Below are positions 10,780-22,652 of a stretch of 64,000 nt of DNA, piece by piece. Within the stretch, counting starts at the first letter, position 1. Every line of letters begins with the position of its first letter. The translations under genes were made by a program, and so were the position numbers. Source of the stretch: Welwitschia mirabilis (taxonomy: Eukaryota > Gnetophyta > Gnetopsida > Welwitschiales); NCBI GenBank assembly GCA_051453625.1, contig JBOZIK010000001.1:95863664-95927663 (forward strand). The letters run 5' to 3'. The notes beneath the pieces were generated by a model that saw nothing but the letters and a program-made list of their open reading frames with translations, had not been told where the DNA came from and did not search any database.

Positions 10780-11752
10780 TGTTAAGTTATGTTGCCAAAT
10801 TGATATCAAACTAACATATATTGTATAGTTTAAATATGTTGCAAATATTTTAGGTTAATAAATTTTTGCATGTTAAACATAGATTAATATTTTTATTATA
10901 TCTCGTTATTACTTGCAAAACTATTAAATTTTATAAGGTTCTAATTGGATTCAAGAAGGGATTGACTAGATCTAGATAAAGGGGATCGACTGGATCCCCT
11001 GAGAGATTAACCAGGATCGAATCATGATACATAAGTCAATTAGATTGACCATAAGAAAGTTGATTAACTTATGTGATGGTAATCAATTAGGTTGACTAGA
11101 TGTTTTAAGGGGTCAGTTGGTTGAAGTGAAAGTGAAAGTTTTTTAGACTATTTTCTAAGTGTTACTTCTTCCATTTCTAGCCATTAGAATATAATTTTTA
11201 CTTTTCATTGTAGTAAACCTATCTGTTATATTAACAAATGAATAGGAATATTTTAACCATCAATTTTCTCTAAGAAAAGCACATTATACTATTCATGTCT
11301 ATTGGTCAAAAGCAATCTAATGCACTATATGAGCTTATACTTATGAACTATTTTTTAAATCATGTATTCCATTATTATCCTACTTTAGATCTAGTGAAGC
11401 TAGTGCACTCAAGCATACTACCCTCCCTAGGATTCAAATCAACTTACAAGTTAAACTAGAAATCTAGAAAAAAAGCAAAAAGATTTATATTAGCTTAGGA
11501 TTAAAGCTAATAGTCAAGAGTGGAGTAGGGGCATTTTCCCAAATCACTATAGACCATTTTGGATGGTGTACATTTTTTAGTTTTTCATTCTAATTATTTT
11601 CTTATGTTGTCTCTCATGAAATTCTTCCTTATAGCTTTTTTATTCATTTTCAAATATATTGTTATATCTTTATGAACAAGTTTTAATAGTAATATCTTTG
11701 TATAAAGCCTATTCATCATCCCTTTCCTTCTTTAGGGTTTTTAGATCCTTTG
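10780..11752 (+). mobile_element. 3' LTR of Copia element A
   Basis: It starts TGTTAAGTTATG immediately after the polypurine tract and ends near 11752 after cctattcatcatccc...agatcctttgta, matching the ends of the element B LTRs. It is shorter and more diverged than the other copies. The GTCGAC block is reduced to a few units near 10985-11110 (gggatcgactggatcccc is one). No matching 5' LTR is present in the window. Confidence 0.75.
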
Positions 11753-12839
11753 TATAATACATTATTAATATCATAGCTAGAAAGGGATAAGTCAATGGTA
11801 CAAATCTATGTTGATTTTTGGTTATCACTAATGATGGAATTTCTATGATATATCTTAAAGATGTTTTCTATAATAGCATTTGTTACTAGCTCTTATGATA
11901 TAGAGTAAGCTTCATATAAAGCTATACAAGAAGTTATATCTAATATGAAGTTTAGATTCTATGATAGGTTCCTCTTTTGTTAACATAAGAGCCATTTTTC
12001 CTCTACTTGAACCTCAAATTCCATATATGGAGATGACCCTTACTAATTTTAAGTAGTTGGAGAAACTAATAAATGAATAATATCTAGTGCAATTTAGTGT
12101 AGAAGATATTTTTTCTTTCATATATGCATGATCCCTTTTCCTTTATTTCAAATATGTAATTCTTGAAATGAAGGAATATCACTTTTTTAATTTCATATTT
12201 TTGATATTCTCTTTTATCATCCTATGTTTTTTAGTTTTTTAATATAAAACTATAGGTTTTTCATTTAATCTAGGATTTTCTTTCTTTTAAAAGTAATGAT
12301 TTACTACTTTGAGTTAGCTCTAATGCAAATTGTAATGTTTCTTTTAACCACTTTTTAAAAAACATAGAGATTTAATAATGCAAGTAATATTTTAAAAGAT
12401 GTGATAAGGTAGATTTTAATAGAATTGAAATGGATAAAAAGAACTCATTTATTAATCATCATACATTTGATACATTTTTATTAGGAGATTTAGATCTTGA
12501 ACTAGTGAATAAAGGTAAATATGTATACTATGATCCCATTCCTATGGATCATGAGGAATTAGCTAAGGTTGTTATTGGTTATGTTTATCTAGTAGATTGA
12601 ATTCCACCTAATGTAATAAATATTAATCTTGGTAAAAAGATGTGTGAAACATTTTTTATTAGGATACATCCCTTCATAATAATGGTTTCTAACTACAATC
12701 ATTCAATTCTTGCTTATAAATAATAATTATTTAATTAAAGAATTAATAAAAATAGGATCTATAACGTTACATTAAGCCTTTTAAATTTTTAAGCTTATGG
12801 TTTTATTTTTGGAATTTTGGCTTACCTTAGTTTTGACTT
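11753..12839. other. AT-rich sequence, no identified gene
   Basis: The stretch between the element A LTR and a 100-N gap. I recognise no retrotransposon domain. The only coding-like patch is the short frame at 12430-12600, listed separately. Confidence 0.4.
12430..12600 (+). other. unrecognised 56-codon open frame
   Basis: An ATG-initiated frame includes FDTFLLGDLDLELVNKGK and YYDPIPMDHEELAKVVIGY. The composition is well balanced and unlike a random AT-rich translation. After its TGA, coding-like sequence continues in the same area (NINLGKKMCETFF). It may be a remnant of a larger protein, possibly from another mobile element. I do not recognise the family. Confidence 0.25.
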
Positions 12840-12939
12840 NNNNNNNNNNNNNNNNNNNNNNNNNNNNNNNNNNNNNNNNNNNNNNNNNNNNNNNNNNNNN
12901 NNNNNNNNNNNNNNNNNNNNNNNNNNNNNNNNNNNNNNN

Positions 12940-13662
12940 AAATGAGAATGGTTCTAAAAGGTTTTTTTGGTTATCTATGGCTTATCTATTTATAATGGAA
13001 GGCTATTAAGGTTTATTAAATTTAAATTGCACCTTCAACGAGTATAAATAACTAGAAAACATATACCTAATGACTAGGTAACAGATACGTAATGTTTAGA
13101 AAAATTTCTTTTTTGCACCATTCGGTTGACCTCATAAAAATCCGGTCGATCCCATTAGTACCGTGAATTACACAGATCGCTTGAGAGAAAGATTCAGTCA
13201 CCCTAGGTTTTTACGTCTCCATATCTGGTCGACTTCATCTGGGTCCAGTCGACCCCAATCTGGTTGACCCCTTTCTAGGTATGGTCGACCCCTTCCTAGG
13301 TACGGTCGACCCCTTAACTCTCAGTCTGGGAATACTGTCTATCAAGTCCTCAATTCCGACCCCATGAAAATCTAGTCGACCCCTTACCATTCGGTTCAAG
13401 AACACTGGTTCTCCAAGTTATAGGTCCAGTCAATCCCAGACCCCTTTGGATGTAGTTCATTTTTCTTTGATAGCTTCAGGTGCAGTCGACCCCTTTAGGA
13501 TCCGGTCTACCCCTCTGGAGGGTGAAAAAGTAAATAGATTTCTGGTGCACATTTTTATTTCATCTTTTAACCTATAAAAACCATAATATCTTCTACATAA
13601 AATATACAACATTAGCTATACAAAAGACATTAGTTTGACATTAATTGATAAAACATAATTCA
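12940..13662 (-). mobile_element. second inverted LTR of the A/B Copia family, truncated at a gap
   Basis: In reverse complement it begins at 13662 with TGAATTATGTTTTATC and aligns with the first half of the inverted LTR at 6493-7841. It runs into the 100-N gap at 12840-12939, and no matching sequence appears on the far side of the gap. Its repeat block (about 13120-13510) is the best preserved in the window, with at least five exact GTCGAC sites, for example near 13221, 13249, 13284 and 13304. A TATA-like ttataaata lies near 12990 in LTR orientation. Confidence 0.82.
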
Positions 13663-14499
13663 ACATTATTTAGTTTGAGTTCTAATGCAATCAAATACTA
13701 AGCATAATAATAATAAATGTATAGTATTTATGATAAAGATATAGAATGGGGAAGAGGTGTTATCATTTGCAAATCCTTTGGTAATAATCCCATTAGATAT
13801 AATCCATAAAAATTTGTAATTCTTAACATTCGCTCTTTGTTAGAAATATTGCCTTCTATTTGTTTTTAAATAGTAGATTTATAAAGAATCACATCTCAAA
13901 TCAAGTTAACTAAAAAACTAGATATAAAAATAATATTAAAATTTATTTCTAAAGTTTAAGAAATACATTAGCTTTCTACCCAATTCTTAAATAAAGTTAA
14001 CTAAGAAAAAGTAGAGGAAGAAATACTTAGTAGGAATTATTGGTATCAAATCCATTAAGTTACTACAAGAACAAAGATTGAAGGCCTTATTAACTATAGT
14101 TTCTACTCTTATAGTTCTTTGTAAGTCTTCTTATTCTTATAGTGAGTCACTCTCTCAATTCCTAATCTCTTATCTAACACTATTCATAGGTTTTTCATTC
14201 CCTTATAACAAAATTACATTTATACTTAAAACACGAAATCTTCATTGGTGTGTTTGTTGTTCTTTCCCTCTAGTTCTTGATAGATGTCTAAGGATAACCA
14301 TTCTTGTTAAGCATTTTTTAGACCCCTCATCTACTCTATCACTTATTCCTTCTTTCTATTGTTGAAATGGTTCTTTCTTCTTCTTTTCCTCCATTTCATA
14401 TTTCACAAACTATAAAGTATAAAAATACTAATATTCATATGCATCCATATATAAATCCTTAAAGTTTATTCTATTAAATTAACATAAGTCATAAGTAAC
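13663..14499. other. AT-rich sequence, no identified gene
   Basis: No clear family. The 95-codon plus-strand frame at 14078-14365 is Ser/Leu/Phe-rich and lies antisense to where the downstream part of the Gypsy RT scrap would be, so it is probably not a gene. Confidence 0.4.
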
Positions 14500-14775
14500 T
14501 CATTTATTTAATTACACAAATTATTATTCATCAATAATTCTAAATGGTATCTTCTATAAATGTCTTCTTTCTTAGTCTTAATTTGATAATATCTTAATCT
14601 TGAATCATTTTTTAAAAACATTTCTCCTCCTTGTAGCCAATTAAAAAAATCATTTATTCTTGGAAAATGATACTTAATCTTCACTGTAATCTTATTCAAC
14701 TACTTGTAGTAAATGCATAATTTTAACGTGTCATTCTTTTTCGTAATGAATAAGACTAGAGCACCTCAAGAAGAA
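14500..14775 (-). pseudogene. Gypsy (Ty3) reverse transcriptase fragment
   Basis: The minus strand reads ALVLFITKKNDTLKLCIYY (about 14769-14710), then NKITVKIKYHFPRINDFF and FLKNDSRLRYYQIKTKKEDI (14699-14560). This is the RT palm region upstream of the catalytic Asp pair, where functional Gypsy elements read close to LCIDYRQLNKVTVKN and FSKIDLRSGYHQ. Stops replace conserved residues, and the expected catalytic box downstream is not recognisable. No LTR or other domain could be tied to it. Confidence 0.8.
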
Positions 14776-15724
14776 ACATTGTTCCTAATCTTGTTTTCTT
14801 GTAAAGGTTGTTCTACTTATGATTTTAATTCTCACATTTATATAATAGAAAACATATAAAGGGATTTTTCTATATGCTAGAATCCATAAATTAAATTAAT
14901 AATATGCTTTATTTTACCTTTTAGAGGTAAGTAAGTATGTTTTTCAACTACCCATCTAAATTTTTTTAACAAGGATGAAATATAGTTCATTGGTATATGA
15001 ATTAATCAAAGTAAACAATAGCTATTTTATTTAAATAGCTTTTGTAATGATCCTAAAACCCTTTCTTTTAAGAATAATGATTTGTTATAGTATTATTATT
15101 ATCTGGTAAATAAATTGTTAAACATTATGGTAACTATTCAAGAGGTATAACCCTTGCAAAATAACTATTTTAAAAGGTTATGTTGTTTTATCATAGTTAA
15201 ATGTGTTATTTGGAAAAGTAAAGGTCATACATGTGATTTTCATGGGGGCATACTAGTCCTTGATGAGCTACTCTAACCTCCTAGTATTCCAACATACTAG
15301 ACCTTAAAGGTTATATGACATGGATGGATCACCATATTAAAGACTTACCATTTGGCATTCATAATGCCTAACTCTGTTTTTTGAATATTATGCAATAAAG
15401 ATGAGTACTACATTTTCCTTAGTCTTTAACATTTTCATCTATTTAAATAAAAGTATGATTATTCTTTAATTTCATTGTTCTTTAAAAATGATATTCCCAT
15501 TTAATTTAAAATATTTGGCTTTAATGTTTATTAAAAAATTTGTAAATGTCACAATTAGTTTTAGAGAAAATTGATTCACATTTTATGGTATTTTTCCTTT
15601 TTTTCCTCCAAAAATAAGTATTTCATTAAAGGTAAAAGATAAGTTCTTACAATGATTACAGAAAAGCAAAAAATTAATAAAGAACTATTGCAACTAGTAG
15701 TAAAAATAACAACAATAGGAAGTA
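14776..15724. other. AT-rich sequence left of element B
   Basis: Upstream of the RT scrap I see nothing assignable. Near 15590-15680 the minus strand reads like an A-rich 3' tail after a T-rich UTR, a texture seen in plant LINE 3' ends. No LINE protein is visible, so this stays a guess. Confidence 0.3.
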
Positions 15725-15810
15725 ATAATAGGCATCACTAGCCTAAAATAATCAAAAAAATCCAAATAAAAAGATTAGTTCACTTGGACTCATCGCTATG
15801 AGAATAAGAA
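15725..15810 (+). repeat. left copy of the 86-bp repeat flanking element B
   Basis: It begins ataataggcatcactagcc and ends taagaa, exactly one base before the 5' LTR. It aligns without gaps to 24728-24813 with 72 of 86 positions identical by my count. See the finding on the long target duplication. Confidence 0.85.
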
Positions 15811-17383
15811 TTAGATTATGTTTTATTAAAACTAATGCTTTTTGCATAGCAAATTTTGTGTATCCTATGCAGAAGATGTTAATCACTTATAGGTTAAATG
15901 TTGAAACCAAGATTATTGAATTCTAATCACTAAAAACCTGTCAAGTTTACTTACCTTCCTGAGGGGTCAACTGGAATTTTATGGAGACGACTATACCTAA
16001 AGCAGACAGTCAGAAATGAACTAAATATAAAGGGGTCAACTAGATTTTTAATGAGGTCAACCGGATTTGTGATCTTGAGAACCAGTATCCCTGAACTGAA
16101 TGAAAAGGGGTCAACCAAATCTTCTATGGGGTCGACTGCATTTATGGACTTGGTAACAATATCCCTAAACTAAAGGATACAGGGTCGATTAGATCTATGA
16201 TGGAGTCGATCAGATCTATGAATCTAAGAACAATACTCCTAAACTGATTGTCAAGGGGTCAACTAAATATTCAAAGATGTCGACCAAACTTGAGCATTAT
16301 GTAACTGATACCTCTAAGACAATCATTATGGGGTCTACCAGACACCTGAAGGGGTCGATTGGGCCTAATGCAGGAAATTAGATTGATTTTTTATCAAGAT
16401 AACAGACAACTGAATATAATGGTAGGCGACCGGATTAGGATCAACTGGACCTTGATGGGTTGACTGGAAATGGAGACATAAGAAACTGAGGCAACCAAAA
16501 ATTTCACCTGGGCAACTTGTGTAAGTCAAGATACCAAATGGGGTTGACTGGACTTTTGAGGGGTCGACCAAGAAAAATGGAATTAAAATTTTTCTAAACA
16601 TTTTATATCTATTCAGTNNNNNNNNNNNNNNNNNNNNNNNNNNNNNNNNNNNNNNNNNNNNNNNNNNNNNNNNNNNNNNNNNNNNAAAAGCCTTTTAATA
16701 TAAATAGCCAAGAGAGAAATGATAAAAGAAGCTTTTTAACTCATTAAAAAGCATTGAAAACTTGTGATATTTACTACTGAATCTTAGCATTTGTATAATT
16801 AACCAAGAAAGATCTATCATCTGTATTATCTGTATAATCAAGATCAGAACTAGTGCTATATTTGTTGTACATCTACAAGAGAAGAGATCCATCATATCTA
16901 CTGTATCAAGAACGAGTGATATCTATGCATATTTGCATCATTACATTACTATTTTACATTATCAAAGGTTGAGAATAAGACTTGAAAAGTCTTTTCATAG
17001 GTTGAGACTAATCCTAAAAAATTCCATTTAAAGGTTGAGACTAAGCCTGAAAAATATCTGTTTGTAAAGGTTATAGGTGAACCTAAAATACCTGGTGGAG
17101 TAACGAAGATCTGTATTAAGCTTGGTGATAAGCTAATCATCAAGGGTGGAATAGGGGGTTTTTCAAACTACTATAAATCCTATGTGCTTCTATTCAATAT
17201 TTTATGCTTTTAGTTAGTTTTATTTATTTAAATACTTTTAGTTTTTCTTTACATGCACGAAGTTATTTAGTAAAGTATTTTGAGCAAGCATTTGATATAT
17301 CATTAGATCATTTAGTTTATTTCGTTTAAATTTTTAAAGAACCTATTCATCCCCCTTCCTCTCTAGGGCTCTTGATCCTATCA
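15811..17383 (+). repeat. 5' LTR of element B
   Basis: It starts TTAGATTATG, matching TGAGATTATG at 22669, and ends ...gatcctatca two bases before the PBS. A block of GTCGAC-derived repeats with spacing of roughly 30-60 bp occupies about 15955-16580 (for example ggtcgactgca near 16126). It is followed by a 68-N gap and a TATA box at 16699-16706. Confidence 0.87.
16699..16706 (+). promoter_or_regulatory. TATA box of element B 5' LTR
   Basis: TATAAATA within aatataaatagccaagag, about 120 bp after the repeat block. The same sequence is kept at 23544-23551 in the 3' LTR, and an equivalent lies in the inverted LTRs. Confidence 0.65.
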
Positions 17384-17385
17384 AT

Positions 17386-17397
17386 TGGTATCAGAGC
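17386..17397 (+). other. primer binding site (initiator Met tRNA), element B
   Basis: TGGTATCAGAGC is the usual complement of the 3' end of plant initiator methionine tRNA. It sits two bases after the LTR end. Confidence 0.92.
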
Positions 17398-17448
17398 TAA
17401 GTTAAGTATTTCATTAGATTTTAACCAATCTAGACTTTAGAACCCTAA

Positions 17449-18446
17449 AATGAGTGATTCATCTAATGGTTTTTCTGCTAGTCATTCACCCATGTTTGAT
17501 GGGTTAAACTATGCTTACTAGAAAGCTAAAATGAGAATTTTTATTAGATGTTTGGATGTTGATATAGAAGAAGTTATATATAATGGTTATTACATGCCTA
17601 TGTTGTCAAAAACTAATGCCAATAATAATACTACTTTGGTTCCTAAATTCCATGATTAATGGACTATCACTGACAAAACCAAAGCCACCATAGATGCCTG
17701 CACTCTTAATGTAATATGTGTGTAGTTTGTGCAAATGATTTTAAATATATAGTGAATTATAATCATGCTAAAGAGGCTTGAGATATTTTTGAGGTAGAAC
17801 ACAAAGGAACTTCAACAGTAAAGTAAGCAAAACTTCAAACTCTTATTTCTAAATTTGAAGACGTTCATATGGACGAGGAGGAGATTTTGCAAGAATTCTT
17901 TGCAAGACTCACTAATATTGTAAACTCTATGGTAAGCCTTGAAGAATGGTTAGATAAAGGAAAGATGGTTAGAAAGGTATTGAGATCTCTACTAGAGAGA
18001 TTTGAACCAAAGATCATAGCTATCAAAGAGAGTAAGAACATAAATGCAATGGAACTGGAAGAACTATAAGGTAATCTTCAAACTTATGAATTTAAATTTA
18101 TTAAAAATAAGGAAAAAGTTATTGTCTTAAAATATGTGTAGGAAGAATACAGGTTTGAAATTCGAATAACAACTTGAATGATGATGAAGTGGCTCTTCTC
18201 GTCAAAAGATTTAGAAAGTTTCTACATAAAAAGAAAAAGGAAGGTGGATTAAGTAGAAACTCAAAAAAAGTCATGAAATATAGAAAGGAGCAAAAAAAAG
18301 ATAAAAAAATCCAATGCTACTCATGTAAAGGATTTGATTATACGGAAAATAAGTGCTTCAACATAAAAATATACTATAAGAAAACAAGGAATCCCTCTTT
18401 TATTGTAACATGGGATAATAAGGATGTGATGATGAAAGTTGTTTAG
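17449..18446 (+). pseudogene. Copia gag, element B
   Basis: This encoded the capsid/nucleocapsid protein. It starts ATGAGTGATTC (MSDSSNGFSASHSP) and reads FDGLNYAY, a stop where Trp is expected (17519-17521), then KAKMRIFI, the standard start of plant Copia gag. The UBN2-type core is open at 17869-18069 (EEEILQEFFARLTNIVNSM). The nucleocapsid part is open at 18174-18446 and is Lys-rich. Its zinc knuckle reads CYSCKGFDYTENKC, with Tyr in place of the coordinating His. At least four stops interrupt the frame. Confidence 0.88.
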
Positions 18447-18719
18447 GTCAAGATTTAGATAAAGATAGAAGATTATCCTTCATGGCAATTGTGCCTTCTC
18501 TTAAAAACTTACCTAACACATTAGAGCCTGATGACTTAGACATAGTCAACGAAGAAGAGAATGAGCCAGAGGATACATGTCAAAAGCTATATGAATAATA
18601 CAAAAAGCTAGCTAAAAGGATAAATGATCTAAACAAAGTAGTGAAGACTCTCATTAAAGAGAAGGAGGAAATTGAAATGAAGTAAAATGTGCTAAAATCT
18701 AGTAACATTAATCAATTAT

Positions 18720-19326
18720 CACATGTAAAAGATCTATCTTTGTAAATAAATATTTTGATGGTTCTTATAAATTACATCAGATGTTTGGAGTATGGAAACC
18801 TATTGGAGAAAAATCAAGTATCAGATTTATTTCACAAAATCCACAAGAATAGGTAAATAGGTAATGTAAATATACTTCTAAAGTTTCATGCAATTTTTAT
18901 GGTAAAATTAGACATTTAAAGTTATTTTGCAATATTAAAAAGTCAATGCTTTTCTCAAGTTATATAAACTCTTTACCATTTAAATTCATTCTTAAAAGAA
19001 GTATACCACATAAGTTTAATAAGACTAAGTGGGTAAGATCTAATAACCTTAAAAGTCTTCTAACACAGATAGCTCTCAAAGGATCAAGCGCAAATAGTTG
19101 GTACCTAGACAATGGATGATTAAGGTATATGATGGGAGAAAGATCAAATTTTCAACACCTGAGAAATATTGATGGGGAAGATGTTATTTTTAAAAACAAT
19201 GAAAAGGTAAAGATAGAAGGTATAGGATGCATCAAAGGAGGTAAGTTACCTAAACTTAATGATGTTATTCTTACTACAAAATGTGAAAACAAATGTTGCT
19301 ATTCTTACTACAAAATGAGTAGATAA
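18720..19326 (+). pseudogene. Copia pol N-terminal region with degenerate protease, element B
   Basis: After gag the sequence reads a knuckle-like CNFYGKIRHLKLFCN (near 18890), then NKTKWVRSNNLKS (near 19020) and SSANSWYLDNG (about 19090-19118). In working Copia elements this is WYLDSG followed by CSRHMTG, the catalytic aspartate of the protease. Here Asn replaces Ser after the Asp, and the next codon is a stop. The following frame (19129-19326) reads MMGERSNFQHL and GIGCIKGGKLP, as in the family. Integrase would come next but is not visible before the gap. Confidence 0.8.
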
Positions 19327-19547
19327 TATTTATAGAATAGATACTTGTTTAGATAATCAGTTAAATTATATGAACTATAACATTAAAAATAGAAATGTTA
19401 ACTTAAATCTTGATAAAACAAAACATTTTCTAGAAAATTTTGAAGTAACAACCTATTTCTGTAACTTTCTCATCGATTACAAAAGTGAACTAGAGGTTAA
19501 CTCACTATCCTATAGCTGATTGCAGGATAATTAACTAGATTCATGAT

Positions 19548-20528
19548 TCAGTCGACTGGATGTGGTCANNNNNNNNNNNNNNNNNNNNNNNNNNNNNNNN
19601 NNNNNNNNNNNNNNNNNNNNNNNNNNNNNNNNNNNNNNNNNNNNNNNNNNNNNNNNNNNNNNNNNNNNNNNNNNNNNNNNNNNNNNNNNNNNNNNNNNNN
19701 NNNNNNNNNNNNNNNNNNNNNNNNNNNNNNNNNNNNNNNNNNNNNNNNNNNNNNNNNNNNNNNNNNNNNNNNNNNNNNNNNNNNNNNNNNNNNNNNNNNN
19801 NNNNNNNNNNNNNNNNNNNNNNNNNNNNNNNNNNNNNNNNNNNNNNNNNNNNNNNNNNNNNNNNNNNNNNNNNNNNNNNNNNNNNNNNNNNNNNNNNNNN
19901 NNNNNNNNNNNNNNNNNNNNNNNNNNNNNNNNNNNNNNNNNNNNNNNNNNNNNNNNNNNNNNNNNNNNNNNNNNNNNNNNNNNNNNNNNNNNNNNNNNNN
20001 NNNNNNNNNNNNNNNNNNNNNNNNNNNNNNNNNNNNNNNNNNNNNNNNNNNNNNNNNNNNNNNNNNNNNNNNNNNNNNNNNNNNNNNNNNNNNNNNNNNN
20101 NNNNNNNNNNNNNNNNNNNNNNNNNNNNNNNNNNNNNNNNNNNNNNNNNNNNNNNNNNNNNNNNNNNNNNNNNNNNNNNNNNNNNNNNNNNNNNNNNNNN
20201 NNNNNNNNNNNNNNNNNNNNNNNNNNNNNNNNNNNNNNNNNNNNNNNNNNNNNNNNNNNNNNNNNNNNNNNNNNNNNNNNNNNNNNNNNNNNNNNNNNNN
20301 NNNNNNNNNNNNNNNNNNNNNNNNNNNNNNNNNNNNNNNNNNNNNNNNNNNNNNNNNNNNNNNNTTCCCAGTCACCCAGACCCCTTCCTGTACTGTAGAC
20401 CTGCATATCGATGGGTCGACAGGAATCTTGACTGGTCAACCAGACTTGATGGATCATAGTGTGGAAGTACTGTTGATGGACTTGATTTCTTTCTTCAAAT
20501 CATCCTGTTTCATCTTGACTATAAAAGA
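19548..20528 (+). promoter_or_regulatory. spacer with GTCGAC repeats and TATA box before the extra ORF, element B (contains a 796-N gap)
   Basis: Left of the gap the sequence reads cagtcgactgga (19551). Right of it are gggtcgacagg (20413) and tggtcaaccaga (20433), the same repeat vocabulary as the LTR. A TATAAAAGA box lies at 20520-20528, 138 bp before the ATG at 20666. Element A has the same arrangement. The gap (19569-20364) hides most of the block. Confidence 0.55.
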
Positions 20529-20665
20529 AAGATGCCCCTAAATCAATTTCATTGTATTCTAGCCTTCTCTATCTCTCAGATCTAGAGCTTTTCCTTTTAG
20601 ATCCAGAGCTTTGTTTTTAGATCTAGTGTTTCTCTCTTTGTTCTCTTATCACCAAGATCTTAGAA

Positions 20666-22103
20666 ATGGAAGAAAGCTCATTAAGGAGGAGAGTTAAAGA
20701 AATTACAAGAAGAGATCCTTCTAACTTCTACTAAGGGATGTCCGAAGATGACATTGATAAATTTTTAGAGAAGTTTAAAAAAAATTCTGTTTGTCAAGAA
20801 TGATTTATAGTAAGATCAGAGCTTAGAGAACTCAGGAAAGTCATTCAGCTCTTGAGAAATCAGGATTTAATTGTTTTTTAGATGTTTTTGGGTCTACTTA
20901 TCCATTTCTTACTCACATGTTTTATTGCAATGCAACTTATGATTGTGATTCAGAAACCCTTGAAACCCTTGTTTTGGGAAAGGGATTAAGGGTTGCCATA
21001 AATCTCATCTTTGATTTGACTGATCTTCTTAGAGGTGACTATGAAGCATTTTGGACTCTTCAAGATACCATAGAAGATAAGCCTGTAGTAATAAGGGAGA
21101 TCTATGATAAGACTTACTCTTGGAAACAAACCAATTTCACTTCTTTATTAACACCCAAGTACCACTTTCTTCATTTGATTTTTACTTATAATTTTCTACC
21201 ATTAGTGAGGTATCATGATGAGGCATTTAACTATAGAGTATATCTAATGTATCTNNNNNNNNNNNNNNNNNNNNNNNNNNNNNNNNNNNNNNNNNNNNNN
21301 NNNNNNNNNNNNNNNNNNNNNNNNNNNNNNNNNNNNNNNNNNNNNNNNNNNNNNGACTCTTCAAGATACCATAGAAGACAAGCTGTAGTAATAAGGGAGA
21401 TCTATGATAAGACTTACTCTTGGAAACAAACCATTTTCACTTCTTTATTAACACCCAAGTACCACTTTATTCATTTTATTTTTACTTATAATTTTCTACC
21501 ATTAGCGAGGTATCATGATGAGGCATTTAACTATAAAGTATATCTAATGTATCTAGTAGGGACAGAGCATTCTACTGATGCTCCTACCANNNNNNNNNNN
21601 NNNNNNNNNNNNNNNNNNNNNNNNNNNNNNNNNNNNNNNNNNNNNNNNNNNNNNNNNNNNNNNNNNNNNNNNNNNNNNNNNNNNNNNNNTACCATCATAC
21701 TAAAGAATATGGTCTCTCAATTGGAGTATCACAGGCCTATGGCCTTATCTTACTCTGTGCTTATCACAAATTTGTACTATCATTTCATGTAACCTTTCAT
21801 CCGAAACTTGGAATCCTTCAACCTATGGCATCCATTTGACATGCGAAATTATCCTGTATGTATATCTTCACTCCTTCCAAGAAGTCTTGAAAGTCTCCCT
21901 CTTCAAAGGGAGCCTCTCTTAATAAGACTCTTTCATACCTGCAATGGATTGATTCCCATACTAGACATATGAAGGAAGCACTCATAGCAGCTGGGTATGA
22001 CATTGCTGATACTTTATCTAAGGCCATCATCTTAGTATGTAGCGAAGAAGATAAAGAAGAAGAAGATTCAAAAGAATACTCTAAAGAGGAAGAAGAAGAG
22101 TAG
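20666..22103 (+). pseudogene. extra (env-like position) ORF of Copia element B
   Basis: This is the counterpart of the ORF at 9329-10381. It begins MEESSLRRRVKEITRR, has a stop at FY-stop-GM, and then reads MFYCNATYDCDSETLETLVLG, which aligns with the element A copy. The stretch 20917-21254 is open and continues REIYDKTYSWKQTNF and FTYNFLPLVRYHDEAFNY. The segment 21354-21554 repeats 21055-21254 almost exactly across a 100-N gap and is probably an assembly duplicate, not a protein repeat. A second 100-N gap (21590-21689) follows. The C-terminus (about 22040-22100) is a Glu/Asp/Lys run ending at a TAG (22101-22103). I do not know its function. Confidence 0.78.
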
Positions 22104-22652
22104 AAGGAACCTGATTAGAAGTTTGATTATTTTTTGCTTATTTGGTTTTGTTCTCTCCTTTGTAATTGATGTCAAAAGATGGAGAATTAGTTATTTGTTG
22201 TTGTTTGTTACTTATGATTTTAATGTACTATTCTCTTGATGAGCACTTTTATTTTGTAATGTTTGAATATGTTTAATGAAATCAACATGCACTTTGTTCT
22301 ATGTTTACAATTTTTCTCAATTGGTATCTCAAATCCTTTTTGTAAAAATTATATGAGATTAATAACTTTTTTGAAAGATGAATATAAAAGTAAAAATTAT
22401 GAATATTAAAGTTTCAAATGTTGTTGTTCCATATTGGAAATGAACTCTAAACATGTTAATAATCAATATGTTATGTTCTTAACTATTTAAATGTGCATCT
22501 TAAAATTTTCTTTATTTTTAGTACAAAATTTAACTCTTCAAAATGTCTTAAATTAGTTTTAAAAGGTTTAATACTTTGTAATAGGCATTTTTTGAGGGGG
22601 AGTTTCTCTAAGTTTTAAATATTTCACAACTAAGTATTATATGTCATCAATG

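Noticed and set aside
19531-20541. Long open frames of 269-332 codons
   Set aside because: They consist almost entirely of N-gap codons; the same holds for those at 23743-24674, 28149-28903, 29229-29740, 33129-33395 and 33748-34263.
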